Assembly: GCA_016928955.1 (NCBI GenBank)
Contig: JAFGJV010000056.1
Coordinates: forward strand, 1 to 53,046
Reading direction: 5' to 3'
Source of the DNA: Spirochaetales bacterium
GTDB taxonomy: Bacteria; Spirochaetota; Spirochaetia; Treponematales; UBA12059
DNA length: 53,046 bases
Position 1 is the stretch's first letter. Each line of letters starts with the position of its first letter. The position numbers were made by a program, and so were the translations under genes. The notes under the pieces are model-generated. The model did not search any database. It was given only the letters and a program-made list of their open reading frames with translations, and was not told the origin of the DNA. This document shows, piece by piece, positions 33,670 to 40,600 of this stretch.

Positions 33670-34356
33670 TCAGGTCACCCTTTCCCTGGCGCGCTCATAG
33701 GCCGTGCCGCCGTTGGCTGACGGCGCACCGGCAGGCTCGGCCACGCTGAATATGGACCGGACGCCTTCCCACACCCTGCGCATGCTGGCCGAGGGATCGA
33801 TCATGTCGTTGCCCCGGGACCATTCTGTCAGGAGGAGGGCGACCGCCCCTATCAGACTCACGGCCAGGGTATCCACGTCCATGTCTGCCGGAATCTGGCC
33901 AATATCCTGGGCCTCCCTGAGGCAATCTATGACCCGTTCTCGGGAGGCGGCCCGGATGTCTTCCAGCCTTTGCCTGAGGGCGGCGTATTGCCTGAAGATG
34001 GGATCTGCGTGTATGACCAGGTACCCGAATTCCACGGAGTCTTGCAGCACGTCCACCAGGTCCTCGTAGGCGGCGTGCAGGCGCTCAAGGCCGGGCGTGT
34101 CGCAGTCCAGAAAACGCACTTCCAGGCGGCGGAAAAAAAATTCCACCACGGTGAACAGCGCCTCGAACAAACCATCAACACCGGCAAAGTGCCTGAAAAT
34201 GGCCGGTTCGGTCACTCCAGCCCTGGCTGCTATGTTTTTCAGTGTTGCCGAACGGGGGCCTTCCTCGCGCATAACCAGGGCGGCTGCTCGGAGGAGCGAC
34301 GTTTTGGCCTTGGAAAAAGGCCAGTCATGGCCAAAAGGCGATATTTCCACGTTCAT
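33670..34356 (-). CDS. TetR-family transcriptional regulator
   Basis: 228-residue TetR-type repressor. The N-terminal helix-turn-helix lies in the segment TLKNIAARAGVTEPAIFRHF, as typical for the family. The C-terminal ligand domain is helical and not classifiable. The start at 34356 is chosen because it begins just before the DNA-binding domain and lies six bases behind a -10-like box; the frame to 34416 adds 20 unusual residues translated from the AT-rich control region. It is divergent from msrB, with a 15-base palindrome between them (34401-34415), so regulation of msrB and itself is plausible. Confidence 0.88.
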   Translation of the reverse strand: MNVEISPFGHDWPFSKAKTSLLRAAALVMREEGPRSATLKNIAARAGVTEPAIFRHFAGVDGLFEALFTVVEFFFRRLEVRFLDCDTPGLERLHAAYEDLVDVLQDSVEFGYLVIHADPIFRQYAALRQRLEDIRAASRERVIDCLREAQDIGQIPADMDVDTLAVSLIGAVALLLTEWSRGNDMIDPSASMRRVWEGVRSIFSVAEPAGAPSANGGTAYERARERVT

Positions 34357-34362
34357 AAAACG

Positions 34363-34391
34363 ATGGTATTCCCGAAACCGATTTTTGTGAA
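34363..34391 (-). promoter_or_regulatory. tetR promoter, leaderless geometry
   Basis: Minus strand -35 TTCACA (34391-34386), 17-base spacer, -10 TACCAT (34368-34363), six bases, ATG at 34356. No ribosome site is present. Confidence 0.5.
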
Positions 34392-34400
34392 GATAAAAAA

Positions 34401-34415
34401 TGAACAAATTGGTCA
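34401..34415. promoter_or_regulatory. Candidate TetR operator between tetR and msrB
   Basis: TGAACAAATTGGTCA, a 15-base palindrome with one mismatched pair, in an AT-rich stretch. It lies ten bases upstream of the tetR -35 and about 67 bases before the msrB start. Confidence 0.4.
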
Positions 34416-34481
34416 TAAATACGGGTGACGCTTGTTAGTATATTTTCCTCACAAAGGGACCCTATCCTGGAGGTACATGCC

Positions 34482-35051
34482 ATGCGAACGCCACGTGGAG
34501 CGGTGTTGATCCCCGTGCTTGCGGGGACGATCCTGTCAGTTTCCTGCGCGGCCGGCGCCGAACCGGCCACCTATTCAGGAGGTGCGTATATGAGCAAGGC
34601 CGAAGCGGCTGACGTTTGTTTTGTTGAACCCACGGAGGAACTCAGAGCCCGCCTGAGTCCCGAACAGTGGGCCGTGCTGGTGGACGCTGCCACCGAACCG
34701 CCGTTCCGCAATCCGTACTGGAACAACCACGAACCCGGTGTATATGTCGACGCGATAGACGGCACGCCCCTCTTTTCCAGCCAGGCAAAATTCGACTCGG
34801 GCACGGGCTGGCCCAGTTTCTGGACGCCCATAGAACCGGACAGGCTTCTGCTGATTGAGGACCTGTCCCTGGGCATGAGGCGCGTCGAGGTGCGGGCCAA
34901 GGCGTCCGGCGGCCATCTGGGGCACGTGTTCGACGACGGGCCGCAGCCTACCGGCCTCCGCTACTGCATCAATTCCGCCGCCCTGCGGTTCATTCCGGCG
35001 GCCGAGCTTGTGGCGGCCGGATACGCCGAACTGGCCGCGTCGTTCCAATAG
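34482..35051 (+). CDS. msrB: Lipoprotein peptide-methionine (R)-S-oxide reductase MsrB
   Basis: 189-residue MsrB that reduces the R-sulfoxide of methionine. A signal peptide ends in SVSC (Cys22), predicting an envelope lipoprotein. The catalytic core has KFDSGTGWPSFW (103-114), GGHLGHVFDDGP (143-154) and catalytic Cys162 in RYCINSAALRF. The paired CxxC zinc sites are absent (VDAIDG where zinc forms have cysteines). GGAGG lies eight bases before the ATG at 34482. A second, better site, AGGAGGT, lies six bases before an in-frame ATG at 34590 (Met37), past the signal peptide. That would produce a cytosolic isoform. Confidence 0.92.
   Translation: MRTPRGAVLIPVLAGTILSVSCAAGAEPATYSGGAYMSKAEAADVCFVEPTEELRARLSPEQWAVLVDAATEPPFRNPYWNNHEPGVYVDAIDGTPLFSSQAKFDSGTGWPSFWTPIEPDRLLLIEDLSLGMRRVEVRAKASGGHLGHVFDDGPQPTGLRYCINSAALRFIPAAELVAAGYAELAASFQ
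34576..34592 (+). promoter_or_regulatory. Internal ribosome site and ATG inside msrB
   Basis: AGGAGGT followed by six bases and an in-frame ATG at 34590. The spacing is ideal and the match to the Shine-Dalgarno sequence is stronger than at the annotated start. Confidence 0.55.
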
Positions 35052-35058
35052 CGGGCGC

Positions 35059-35086
35059 AAAAAAACGCCCGGGCTGTGCCGGGCGT
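35059..35086 (-). terminator. Terminator, minus strand
   Basis: Arms 35065-35072 and 35079-35086 (ACGCCCGG / CCGGGCGT) with a seven-A run on the left (35059-35065), read as U7 on the minus strand. It closes the barrel gene that ends at 35150. Confidence 0.75.
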
Positions 35087-35115
35087 TGATGGCGCGGATG
35101 GATGCGCGGTCTACA

Positions 35116-35150
35116 GGGGGCCTCTAAAACATCAGTTTTTAGAGGTTCCC
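35116..35150. repeat. Palindromic repeat, single A module
   Basis: One copy of the CCTCTAAAAC / GTTTTTAGAGG palindrome, ending in GGTTCCC. Its last base is the first base of the complement of the neighbouring gene's stop codon. Confidence 0.75.
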
Positions 35151-35791
35151 TACAGCTTGAACAATACGGACACGCCGGCGTCCAAGCGCAGGGGTATGAT
35201 GCCCGCGTCGTACCCGGCGTTTTTGGCCGACCTCACGGCGTCGCTTTCAGCCTCCGTAAGGAAGCGTAACCCGAGCATGAGCCTGCCGCGTATGACGGCT
35301 TTCGGGCTCAGCTTGAGGTCTGCCCCCGCTCCGAGCTTGGCCCAGAACAGGTGCTGTTTCTCCAGTTCGTTGCCGTCCTGGTCCTTGTTCACGACGTTGA
35401 GCGCAGCCAGGATGCCGCCTGCCGGGAACCAGGTGAGGCCTTTCTTGCTTATGGGGTATTTGAACAGGCCTTCAAGGGTCAGATAGAGGATATCGTCGCT
35501 TATTTCCTGGGTATCCTCCGTGGTTGTAAGGCTCCCCAAAAAATCGGTAGTGGTTTTTCTGGTAAAATCCCCGACGGGGAACATGAGGCATAGGCGGCCT
35601 TCCAGGAATTTGCCGTCTATCACGCCGCCCACTGTCAGGTAGTTCATCGTGAGCACCGTCTTGACATGGCCAGCGTACATCTCGTTGCTGATGGTCCAGG
35701 TGGGCGATATCTCCACCGAGGGGCCCAGGTTTTGGGCATGGGCAGTTACCGCGAGGGCAAGCAGGATTGCCGCCAAAGCTACGCGTTTCAT
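35150..35791 (-). CDS. Predicted small outer-membrane barrel protein
   Basis: 213-residue exported protein of unknown function. A cleavable signal peptide (cut after AHA, about residue 18) is followed by alternating hydrophobic-polar strands: EISPTWTIS, KTVLTMNYLTVGGVI, RLCLMFPVGDF, LYLTLEGLFKYP, FWAKLGAGADLKL, RGRLMLGLRF. The chain ends in GVSVLFKL. This fits an eight- to ten-strand barrel or lipocalin-like fold. AAGGAG lies five bases before the ATG. Its stop touches the palindromic repeat at 35116-35150. Confidence 0.7.
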   Translation of the reverse strand: MKRVALAAILLALAVTAHAQNLGPSVEISPTWTISNEMYAGHVKTVLTMNYLTVGGVIDGKFLEGRLCLMFPVGDFTRKTTTDFLGSLTTTEDTQEISDDILYLTLEGLFKYPISKKGLTWFPAGGILAALNVVNKDQDGNELEKQHLFWAKLGAGADLKLSPKAVIRGRLMLGLRFLTEAESDAVRSAKNAGYDAGIIPLRLDAGVSVLFKL

Positions 35792-36213
35792 GGGGACTCC
35801 TTGCTACGGGCCCTCCGGGGGATGCCATTGCGGAGGGCGGGGACGCCAAACATCAGGGTGTTCAGAGCCCCTCTGGTAAAAATTTCACGCGTTTTCCGGA
35901 GAAAACGTCTGGAGTTTCCGGATGCCTTAAAAGGAATCCGTTCCGCACAGTTGCTATGCCATACGAGCCAATTTCGAAACTCGTCCGGCTTTTGAAAGAG
36001 CCTCATAGTATAAAGGCAGGGGCTCCAGGTCAAGTAGCTGAACGAACATTCACTCAAACGCTACTAGGACCTACCGGCCGGGCTGATCTCGGAGGTCCTG
36101 TGCGTGGCCGCCGTTCCGCGCTCCCGTCATTGACAAAGCCTTTGGGTGGCAGTATTCTGCCAGAGGCGTTTCAAAAAAACTACCGTATATTTTGTCTTTA
36201 GAAACGGAGCCCG
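35792..36213. other. Intergenic region upstream of the IclR gene
   Basis: About 420 bases with no gene I can support. It contains a small palindrome CGTTTTC-CGGA-GAAAACG (35890-35907, similar to repeat module B), an AGGACCT / AGGTCCT pair (36066-36072 and 36093-36099), and the IclR promoter (36130-36158). Open frames on both strands cross it without ribosome sites. Base composition from 35990 to 36060 is more AT-rich than the genes around it. Confidence 0.5.
36130..36158 (+). promoter_or_regulatory. Promoter for the IclR-family gene
   Basis: Consensus -35 TTGACA (36130-36135), 17-base spacer, -10 TATTCT (36153-36158), giving a leader of about 50 bases to the ATG at 36214. GGAG precedes the ATG by four bases. 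Confidence 0.65.
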
Positions 36214-37041
36214 ATGAGCGAATCAGCCTTAAAAGCCTTTGACCTCCTCTTTCATCTGTCCCGGTCAGGCAGTTCTTCCCTGGCAAAACTGTCCAGGGAC
36301 ACAGGCTGGGACAAGGCCACGGCCTTACGGTATCTCACCGCCATGGAAAAACGCGGCGTTGTTGAACGGAGGGACGGGGACTGGACCCTGGGCCTGGCCC
36401 TGGTCGAGCTGGCCAGCAGGGTGCCCGTAACCGAGAACGTGGCCAACCGCGCCAAGCCGATACTTGAGGAACTGGCCAAGGGCACGGGCGAGACGGCGAA
36501 CCTGTCGTCCTTTGCGGGCGCCGACGTGATGTACGTGGCCAAGGCCGACGGCGGCAGGGCCCTCCGCCTGCGCTCAAGCCCGGGCGACCGCCTGCCCCTG
36601 TACTGCACGGCCGCTGGCAAATGCATCCTGTCCAGGCTTCCCGTGGCCATGCGCACCCAGTACATAGCCGAGGCCAAGCTGGCGCCCATCACGCCAAAAA
36701 CCATCACCGATCCCGTGCACCTGACGGATGAGATAGAGCTCACCATAAAGCGCGGCTGGGCCATAGACGACGAGGAGCTGGAATCCGGGCTTCTCTGCTA
36801 TGGCATGCCCCTGGATCTGCCCCGCTACGGCTTTTCTGGCGCAGTCAGCGTGTCCGGGCCGTCTGGGCGCATGCGCCAGGCCCAGGAAGAAATCCTGGCG
36901 GCCCTGCGCTGGGCCATAGATGCCCTGGTGAGCGAGCTGGGCGGCGGCCATGACGACGAGCCGACCCCGATTTTTGGCCCGGGTCGCGGAGGCTTCAAGA
37001 GCAGCGACTGGCACCGGCCGGGTTCGGAGACCTACGAATAG
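36214..37041 (+). CDS. IclR-family transcriptional regulator
   Basis: 275-residue regulator. The N-terminal winged helix (about 3-62) shows SSSLAKLSRDTGWDKATALRYL and EKRGVVER. The effector-binding domain follows with LPLYCTAAGKCILS (131-144), the family's signature, and ESGLLCYGMPL. The last 30 residues are polar and not conserved. Family members control carbon-source operons in response to small organic acids; no catabolic operon is adjacent, so the target is unknown. It has its own promoter and terminator. Confidence 0.92.
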   Translation: MSESALKAFDLLFHLSRSGSSSLAKLSRDTGWDKATALRYLTAMEKRGVVERRDGDWTLGLALVELASRVPVTENVANRAKPILEELAKGTGETANLSSFAGADVMYVAKADGGRALRLRSSPGDRLPLYCTAAGKCILSRLPVAMRTQYIAEAKLAPITPKTITDPVHLTDEIELTIKRGWAIDDEELESGLLCYGMPLDLPRYGFSGAVSVSGPSGRMRQAQEEILAALRWAIDALVSELGGGHDDEPTPIFGPGRGGFKSSDWHRPGSETYE

Positions 37042-37142
37042 GCAACCCGGACCGCGCTCCGGCCTGAGCTAGTCGGGCCGGAGCCCATGGAATTGTTCTG
37101 GATCGGCCGGTCCCCTGGCCGTTGGTATCCGGAAAAAGGAGG

Positions 37143-37168
37143 CGGGCGGCCTCCGCACAGGCCGCCCG
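37143..37168. repeat. GC-rich hairpin after the IclR gene
   Basis: Perfect 10-bp arms CGGGCGGCCT / AGGCCGCCCG with a six-base loop, directly before the terminator at 37171. There is no T-tract of its own. Confidence 0.5.
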
Positions 37169-37170
37169 TG

Positions 37171-37207
37171 AAAGCCGCCCCAACGGGCGGCTTTCGTATT
37201 TTTTTTT
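37171..37207 (+). terminator. Terminator after the IclR gene
   Basis: Arms 37171-37180 and 37185-37194 (AAAGCCGCCC / GGGCGGCTTT), loop CAAC, followed by a run of nine T residues (37199-37207). Confidence 0.85.
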
Positions 37208-37216
37208 GGACCGGTT

Positions 37217-37627
37217 TCAGAAGACGGTTTCAGGCTCCCGGATGCTCACGGTTTCGGACGTTTCCGCGTCCTGGCCGGCCGCCTGACCATCCTTGGCGAA
37301 CACCGGCTTGAACTCCACGTGTTCGGCCACGATTTTGATCTTGGCCTGGTTTTTGCCCGAGTTGTCCGTCCAGCGGTCCTGCTTCAGGCGGCCCACGACC
37401 CTGACGCCCCGGCCTTTCTTGAGGACTTCCCCGCAGGTCTGGGCCAACTTGGACCAGGTTTCTATGTCGAAAAAGGACACTTCCTTTTCCGTCTGGTCGT
37501 TGCTACGGAAGAAGCGGTTGGACGCCAGGGAGAACGAGCACACTTGGTGTCCCCCCGGCGTGGATTTGGTGATGGGATCCCTCACCAGGTTGCCTTCGAT
37601 AATGATGGAATTCAGGTTATTCAACAT
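37217..37627 (-). CDS. ssb: Single-stranded DNA-binding protein
   Basis: 136-residue SSB with a complete OB-fold (about 4-112): INSIIIEGNLVRDP-type start, FSLASNRFF, VSFFDIETWSKLA, GRGVRVVGRLKQDRW. It binds single-stranded DNA during replication and repair. The C-terminal tail is short and ends in REPETVF, without the usual run of aspartates and the DIPF-type tip that recruits partner proteins. GAGGAGG lies five bases before the ATG. A perfect CCGATA / TATCGG inverted repeat (37656-37674) lies in its leader. It stands alone, away from rpsF/rpsR, so it may not be the only ssb in the genome. Confidence 0.93.
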   Translation of the reverse strand: MLNNLNSIIIEGNLVRDPITKSTPGGHQVCSFSLASNRFFRSNDQTEKEVSFFDIETWSKLAQTCGEVLKKGRGVRVVGRLKQDRWTDNSGKNQAKIKIVAEHVEFKPVFAKDGQAAGQDAETSETVSIREPETVF

Positions 37628-37655
37628 GGTTTCCTCCTCGGGCCGCTTACTCGGT

Positions 37656-37674
37656 CCGATAGTGCGCGTATCGG
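37656..37674 (-). promoter_or_regulatory. Inverted repeat upstream of ssb
   Basis: Perfect 6-bp arms CCGATA / TATCGG separated by seven bases, 29 bases before the ssb ATG. Possible regulator site; no clear promoter was found around it. Confidence 0.3.
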
Positions 37675-37800
37675 CAGTTTCTTCATGATGTCCGCTGCCC
37701 TATGCTGAGCGCTGTGACGCTCCCGGCCGGCGAGCGTCGACCCGGTATACGCCAAAGGAACGGACGGTGCTTGCGTTTGGGGGAATATCGGGCGGCATTC

Positions 37801-37830
37801 TTGACCGGACGGGCCCGCTGGACCTACAGT
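37801..37830 (+). promoter_or_regulatory. Promoter for the GntR-family gene
   Basis: -35 TTGACC (37801-37806), 18-base spacer, -10 TACAGT (37825-37830), 31 bases before the ATG at 37862. Confidence 0.55.
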
Positions 37831-37861
37831 TTGTCCTGGACATACCAGTGGAGCAAGACGC

Positions 37862-38608
37862 ATGACACATGACGATATCGAACCCCTGCGCGCGCGGTCG
37901 CTGAAAGACGAGTTCATCGAGCGCTTTGAGGCCTTGATCCTGTCCGGCCGCTTTACCCCCGGCCAGCGGGTGCCTTCAGAACGGGAGCTGGGAACCCTGT
38001 TCGGCGTGTCCAGGCCGGTGGTGCACGAGGGACTCCGCGCCCTGGAGGGCAGGGGCCTGGTGACCATAGAGAGCCGGCGCGGCGTGCGCGTCAACGACTA
38101 CCGCCGCGAAGGCTCCATAGAGATGCTTTTGTCCATACTCAACTACACCAGCGGCAGGCTGTCGCCCGAACTGATGAACGGGATTCTGGAAATGCGCCTG
38201 CTCTTTGAGGCTGAAACCGCCCGGCTGGCGGCCACGCGGAGGACAAAGGAGCACCTGAGCGCCCTGCGGGATGTATTGCGCCGGGAACAGGCCATGGTGC
38301 GCCCGAGCGTCGCCGACGTGTCCCTGGTTGACTACGACTTCCACCTGGCGGTGGCCATAGCCAGCGGCAACCAGATATACCCGCTCCTGCTCAACAGCTT
38401 CAAGCGCATCTACCGGACCATACTGGAGCAGTTCTACACGGATCCGGCCGTCATACGGCCCGTGTTCGAGTACCATGCTGCCCTGGTGGGCGAAATAGCG
38501 GCCGGCCGTGAGGACGGCGCCCGCGACGCGATGCTGGACATCCTGCGCTTTGGGGAGAGCAACCTGAGGCGCATTATGGGCGACCAGCGGGCGGAACTAC
38601 GGGACTAG
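37862..38608 (+). CDS. GntR/FadR-family transcriptional regulator
   Basis: 248-residue FadR-subfamily regulator. The winged helix (about 12-80) has [20 protein letters not shown] and [20 protein letters not shown]. The helical FCD ligand domain follows, with metal-site residues in [15 protein letters not shown] and [11 protein letters not shown]. These proteins respond to organic acids or sugar acids. GGAG lies eight bases before the ATG. Its stop codon overlaps the convergent deoD stop through a shared CTAG. Confidence 0.9.
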   Translation: MTHDDIEPLRARSLKDEFIERFEALILSGRFTPGQRVPSERELGTLFGVSRPVVHEGLRALEGRGLVTIESRRGVRVNDYRREGSIEMLLSILNYTSGRLSPELMNGILEMRLLFEAETARLAATRRTKEHLSALRDVLRREQAMVRPSVADVSLVDYDFHLAVAIASGNQIYPLLLNSFKRIYRTILEQFYTDPAVIRPVFEYHAALVGEIAAGREDGARDAMLDILRFGESNLRRIMGDQRAELRD

Positions 38609-39312
38609 GCGCCGACCACCGTGTCCAGGGCCAATTCGGCCATGGCGCGGAAGCTGGTTTCGCGTTCGGCGGGGCTGGTCGCCTCTCCGCTCACGATGCT
38701 GTCGCTCACGGTCAGGACGGCAAGGGCCTGGGCCCCGAATTTTGCGGCAAGGGTGTACAGCTCAGCCGCCTCCATCTCGATGGCCAGGACGCCAAAGCGC
38801 GCCCACAGCTTCCACTGTTCCGGATCCTCGGCGTAGAACGAGTCGCTGGACACGATGGAGCCTACCCTGGGCGCCAGGCCGCGTTCCCTGCCCAGGGCGT
38901 TGGCGCGCTCAAGGAGGCCGAACGAGGCCGCGGGCGCGTAGTCCATGCCGCGGAAACGCACGCGGTTCACGTTTGAGTCGGTGCACGCGCTGATGGCCAG
39001 CACCACGTCGCGCACCTTGAGGTCGGCCCGTATGGAGCCGCAGGTGCCCACGCGTATCAGGCGCTTGGCGCCGTAGTCTCGCAGAAGCTCGTTCACGTAT
39101 ATGGAATGCGACGGCATGCCCATGCCGGTGCCCATGACCGACACGCGCGTGCCCTTGTATGTGCCCGTGTAGCCGAACATGTTGCGCACGCGGTTAAAGA
39201 GCTCGGCGCCTTCCAGGTAGGTTTCCGCAATGAACTTGGCGCGGAGGGGGTCGCCCGGCAGGAGGACGGACTCGGCTATGGCGCCGGGGGCGGCTTCTAT
39301 ATGGACGCTCAT
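38605..39312 (-). CDS. deoD: Purine nucleoside phosphorylase DeoD
   Basis: 235-residue hexameric-type purine nucleoside phosphorylase, splitting purine (deoxy)ribonucleosides with phosphate. Close to the Escherichia coli form: [16 protein letters not shown] (about 20-35), [38 protein letters not shown], and the catalytic Asp in [11 protein letters not shown]. The start at 39312 has GAAGGAG five bases upstream; the longer frame lacks one and overlaps the upstream gene. It is the last gene of a run with a small membrane protein and a HAD 5'-nucleotidase. Confidence 0.95.
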   Translation of the reverse strand: MSVHIEAAPGAIAESVLLPGDPLRAKFIAETYLEGAELFNRVRNMFGYTGTYKGTRVSVMGTGMGMPSHSIYVNELLRDYGAKRLIRVGTCGSIRADLKVRDVVLAISACTDSNVNRVRFRGMDYAPAASFGLLERANALGRERGLAPRVGSIVSSDSFYAEDPEQWKLWARFGVLAIEMEAAELYTLAAKFGAQALAVLTVSDSIVSGEATSPAERETSFRAMAELALDTVVGA

Positions 39313-39322
39313 GAAAGCTCCT

Positions 39323-39838
39323 TCAGGACTCGACGTAGGGCAGGCCGCACAGCTCGGCAATGGCCTTGCCGCGCTCGGCCAGGGCCTCTTTGCGGGCTGC
39401 CGGCAGCACGGACAGGGTAAGGTTCCTGCCGTCGGCAAGGACCAGGCCCAGGGCAGAGCGGCCCTTGCCCGTGCCGGCCAGGGCGCGATACTGGGGGTCG
39501 TCCGAGCTCAGCTGGGACGCGTCGCCCAAGAGCTCCACCGATGTCAGCTCGGACAGGTCCAGGGCCCAGCTGCGATGGAAGAAAATGAAGCCGGACCGCC
39601 TGCGGATTTCCCGCTTGCGCATGTCAAAGGACCAGCGGTCCTCCTGGAGCACGGCCAAGCCTATCACCAGGGCGAACATGAAGCTGAGCCAGGAAAATCC
39701 TTCCATGGCCCTGACGAGCACGACCAGGAGCACGGCGCCCAGGACCAGGTACAGAAGGCGTATCAGGCGGGGCTGGACCAGTTCCAGGCGTTCTGCGTCT
39801 GGCCTGAGCATCTGGGGCGGGAACGAAAACAGGGGCAT
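39323..39838 (-). CDS. Membrane protein of unknown function
   Basis: 171-residue protein with two adjacent transmembrane helices (about 27-45 and 51-68), followed by a soluble domain of about 100 residues that resembles the PH-like domains of small bacterial membrane proteins ([23 protein letters not shown] is too long to quote in full; the key part is [14 protein letters not shown]). I do not recognise a named family. AAGGAGG stands four bases before the ATG at 39838. The deoD start follows its stop by ten bases and uses its last codons as a ribosome site. Confidence 0.7.
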   Translation of the reverse strand: MPLFSFPPQMLRPDAERLELVQPRLIRLLYLVLGAVLLVVLVRAMEGFSWLSFMFALVIGLAVLQEDRWSFDMRKREIRRRSGFIFFHRSWALDLSELTSVELLGDASQLSSDDPQYRALAGTGKGRSALGLVLADGRNLTLSVLPAARKEALAERGKAIAELCGLPYVES

Positions 39839-39872
39839 GGTACCTCCTTGGAAAATACGCGCGGGCTTTGGA

Positions 39873-40520
39873 TCAGGCCGAAGCCAGTATGGCCGGCAGT
39901 TCGGCAAGGGACGCTATGGTGGTCAGGCCGGAATCCCCGTGGCGGCCGTCCAGGTCCACAAGCACGCCTGCTCCGCCGCGGGCCACAAAGCCGCGCACGT
40001 AGCTCGGCACGTCGTCCGCAAAAAGGATATCGGCCGGCCGTGCGCCGGTGTCGCTTGCCACGGCCTTAAGCACCCGGTCCACGGCTTCCGCATGGGGTTT
40101 GCCGCGCAGCTTGTTCCATTTTATGTCAAAGACGCGGCGGAAGCGGTCGGCCACGCCCAGGTGGGCAAGCACGCGGTCCGCGTGTTCCACGGGGGCGTTG
40201 GTGAACACGTATTTGGGCAGGTCGATGCTGTCAAGCAGGGGGCCGAGTTCCGGATCCGGCGCAAGCGCGGCTTCCTCGCCGTCCGGGTGGACGGCGGCAA
40301 AGTAGTCGTCCGTGTCCGTAAAGCCGTACTCGGTCATCAGCCACTCCAGGGTGGTGCCGTACAGGGGCATGCGTACCTTGCGCATGGCCCAGGCCTCTTC
40401 CACGGTCAGGCCGGTCACGCGGGATGCGTAACTGGTCATGCGGCGGATGATGTCAGCTTCCATGGTTGCGCTGGCGGGATAGAGGGTGTTGTCAAGGTCA
40501 AGGATCAGGACGCGGATCAT
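39873..40520 (-). CDS. HAD-family pyrimidine 5'-nucleotidase-like phosphatase
   Basis: 215-residue HAD hydrolase with motif 1 DLDNTLY (8-14), a helical cap, motif 2 FTNAP, the motif 3 Lys in KWNKLRGKPH, and motif 4 FADDVPSY. The pattern DLDNTLYP with a cap of this size is typical of SDT1/pyrimidine 5'-nucleotidase-like members, which dephosphorylate nucleoside monophosphates. Its place ahead of deoD supports a role in nucleotide salvage. The ATG at 40520 has no ribosome site but lies six bases behind TACAAA, with AGGACA 17 bases further up. Confidence 0.82.
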   Translation of the reverse strand: MIRVLILDLDNTLYPASATMEADIIRRMTSYASRVTGLTVEEAWAMRKVRMPLYGTTLEWLMTEYGFTDTDDYFAAVHPDGEEAALAPDPELGPLLDSIDLPKYVFTNAPVEHADRVLAHLGVADRFRRVFDIKWNKLRGKPHAEAVDRVLKAVASDTGARPADILFADDVPSYVRGFVARGGAGVLVDLDGRHGDSGLTTIASLAELPAILASA

Positions 40521-40526
40521 GGGTTG

Positions 40527-40555
40527 TTTGTACCATAAAGCCGCGGATTTGTCCT
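40527..40555 (-). promoter_or_regulatory. Candidate promoter of the HAD-deoD operon, leaderless geometry
   Basis: Minus strand -35 AGGACA (40555-40550), 17-base spacer, -10 TACAAA (40532-40527), six bases, ATG at 40520. Both hexamers are moderate matches. Confidence 0.4.
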
Positions 40556-40600
40556 AGCGGGACGGCGACAAAGCGCCGGGGCCGCCGCTCGGCGCATTCG

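Noticed and set aside
35767-36201. 144-codon frame upstream of the IclR gene
   Set aside because: No ribosome site, no recognisable domain, and it crosses the IclR promoter and hairpins.
39360-40538. 392-codon plus-strand frame across the HAD-deoD operon
   Set aside because: Antisense to three supported genes and without ribosome site or recognisable domain.
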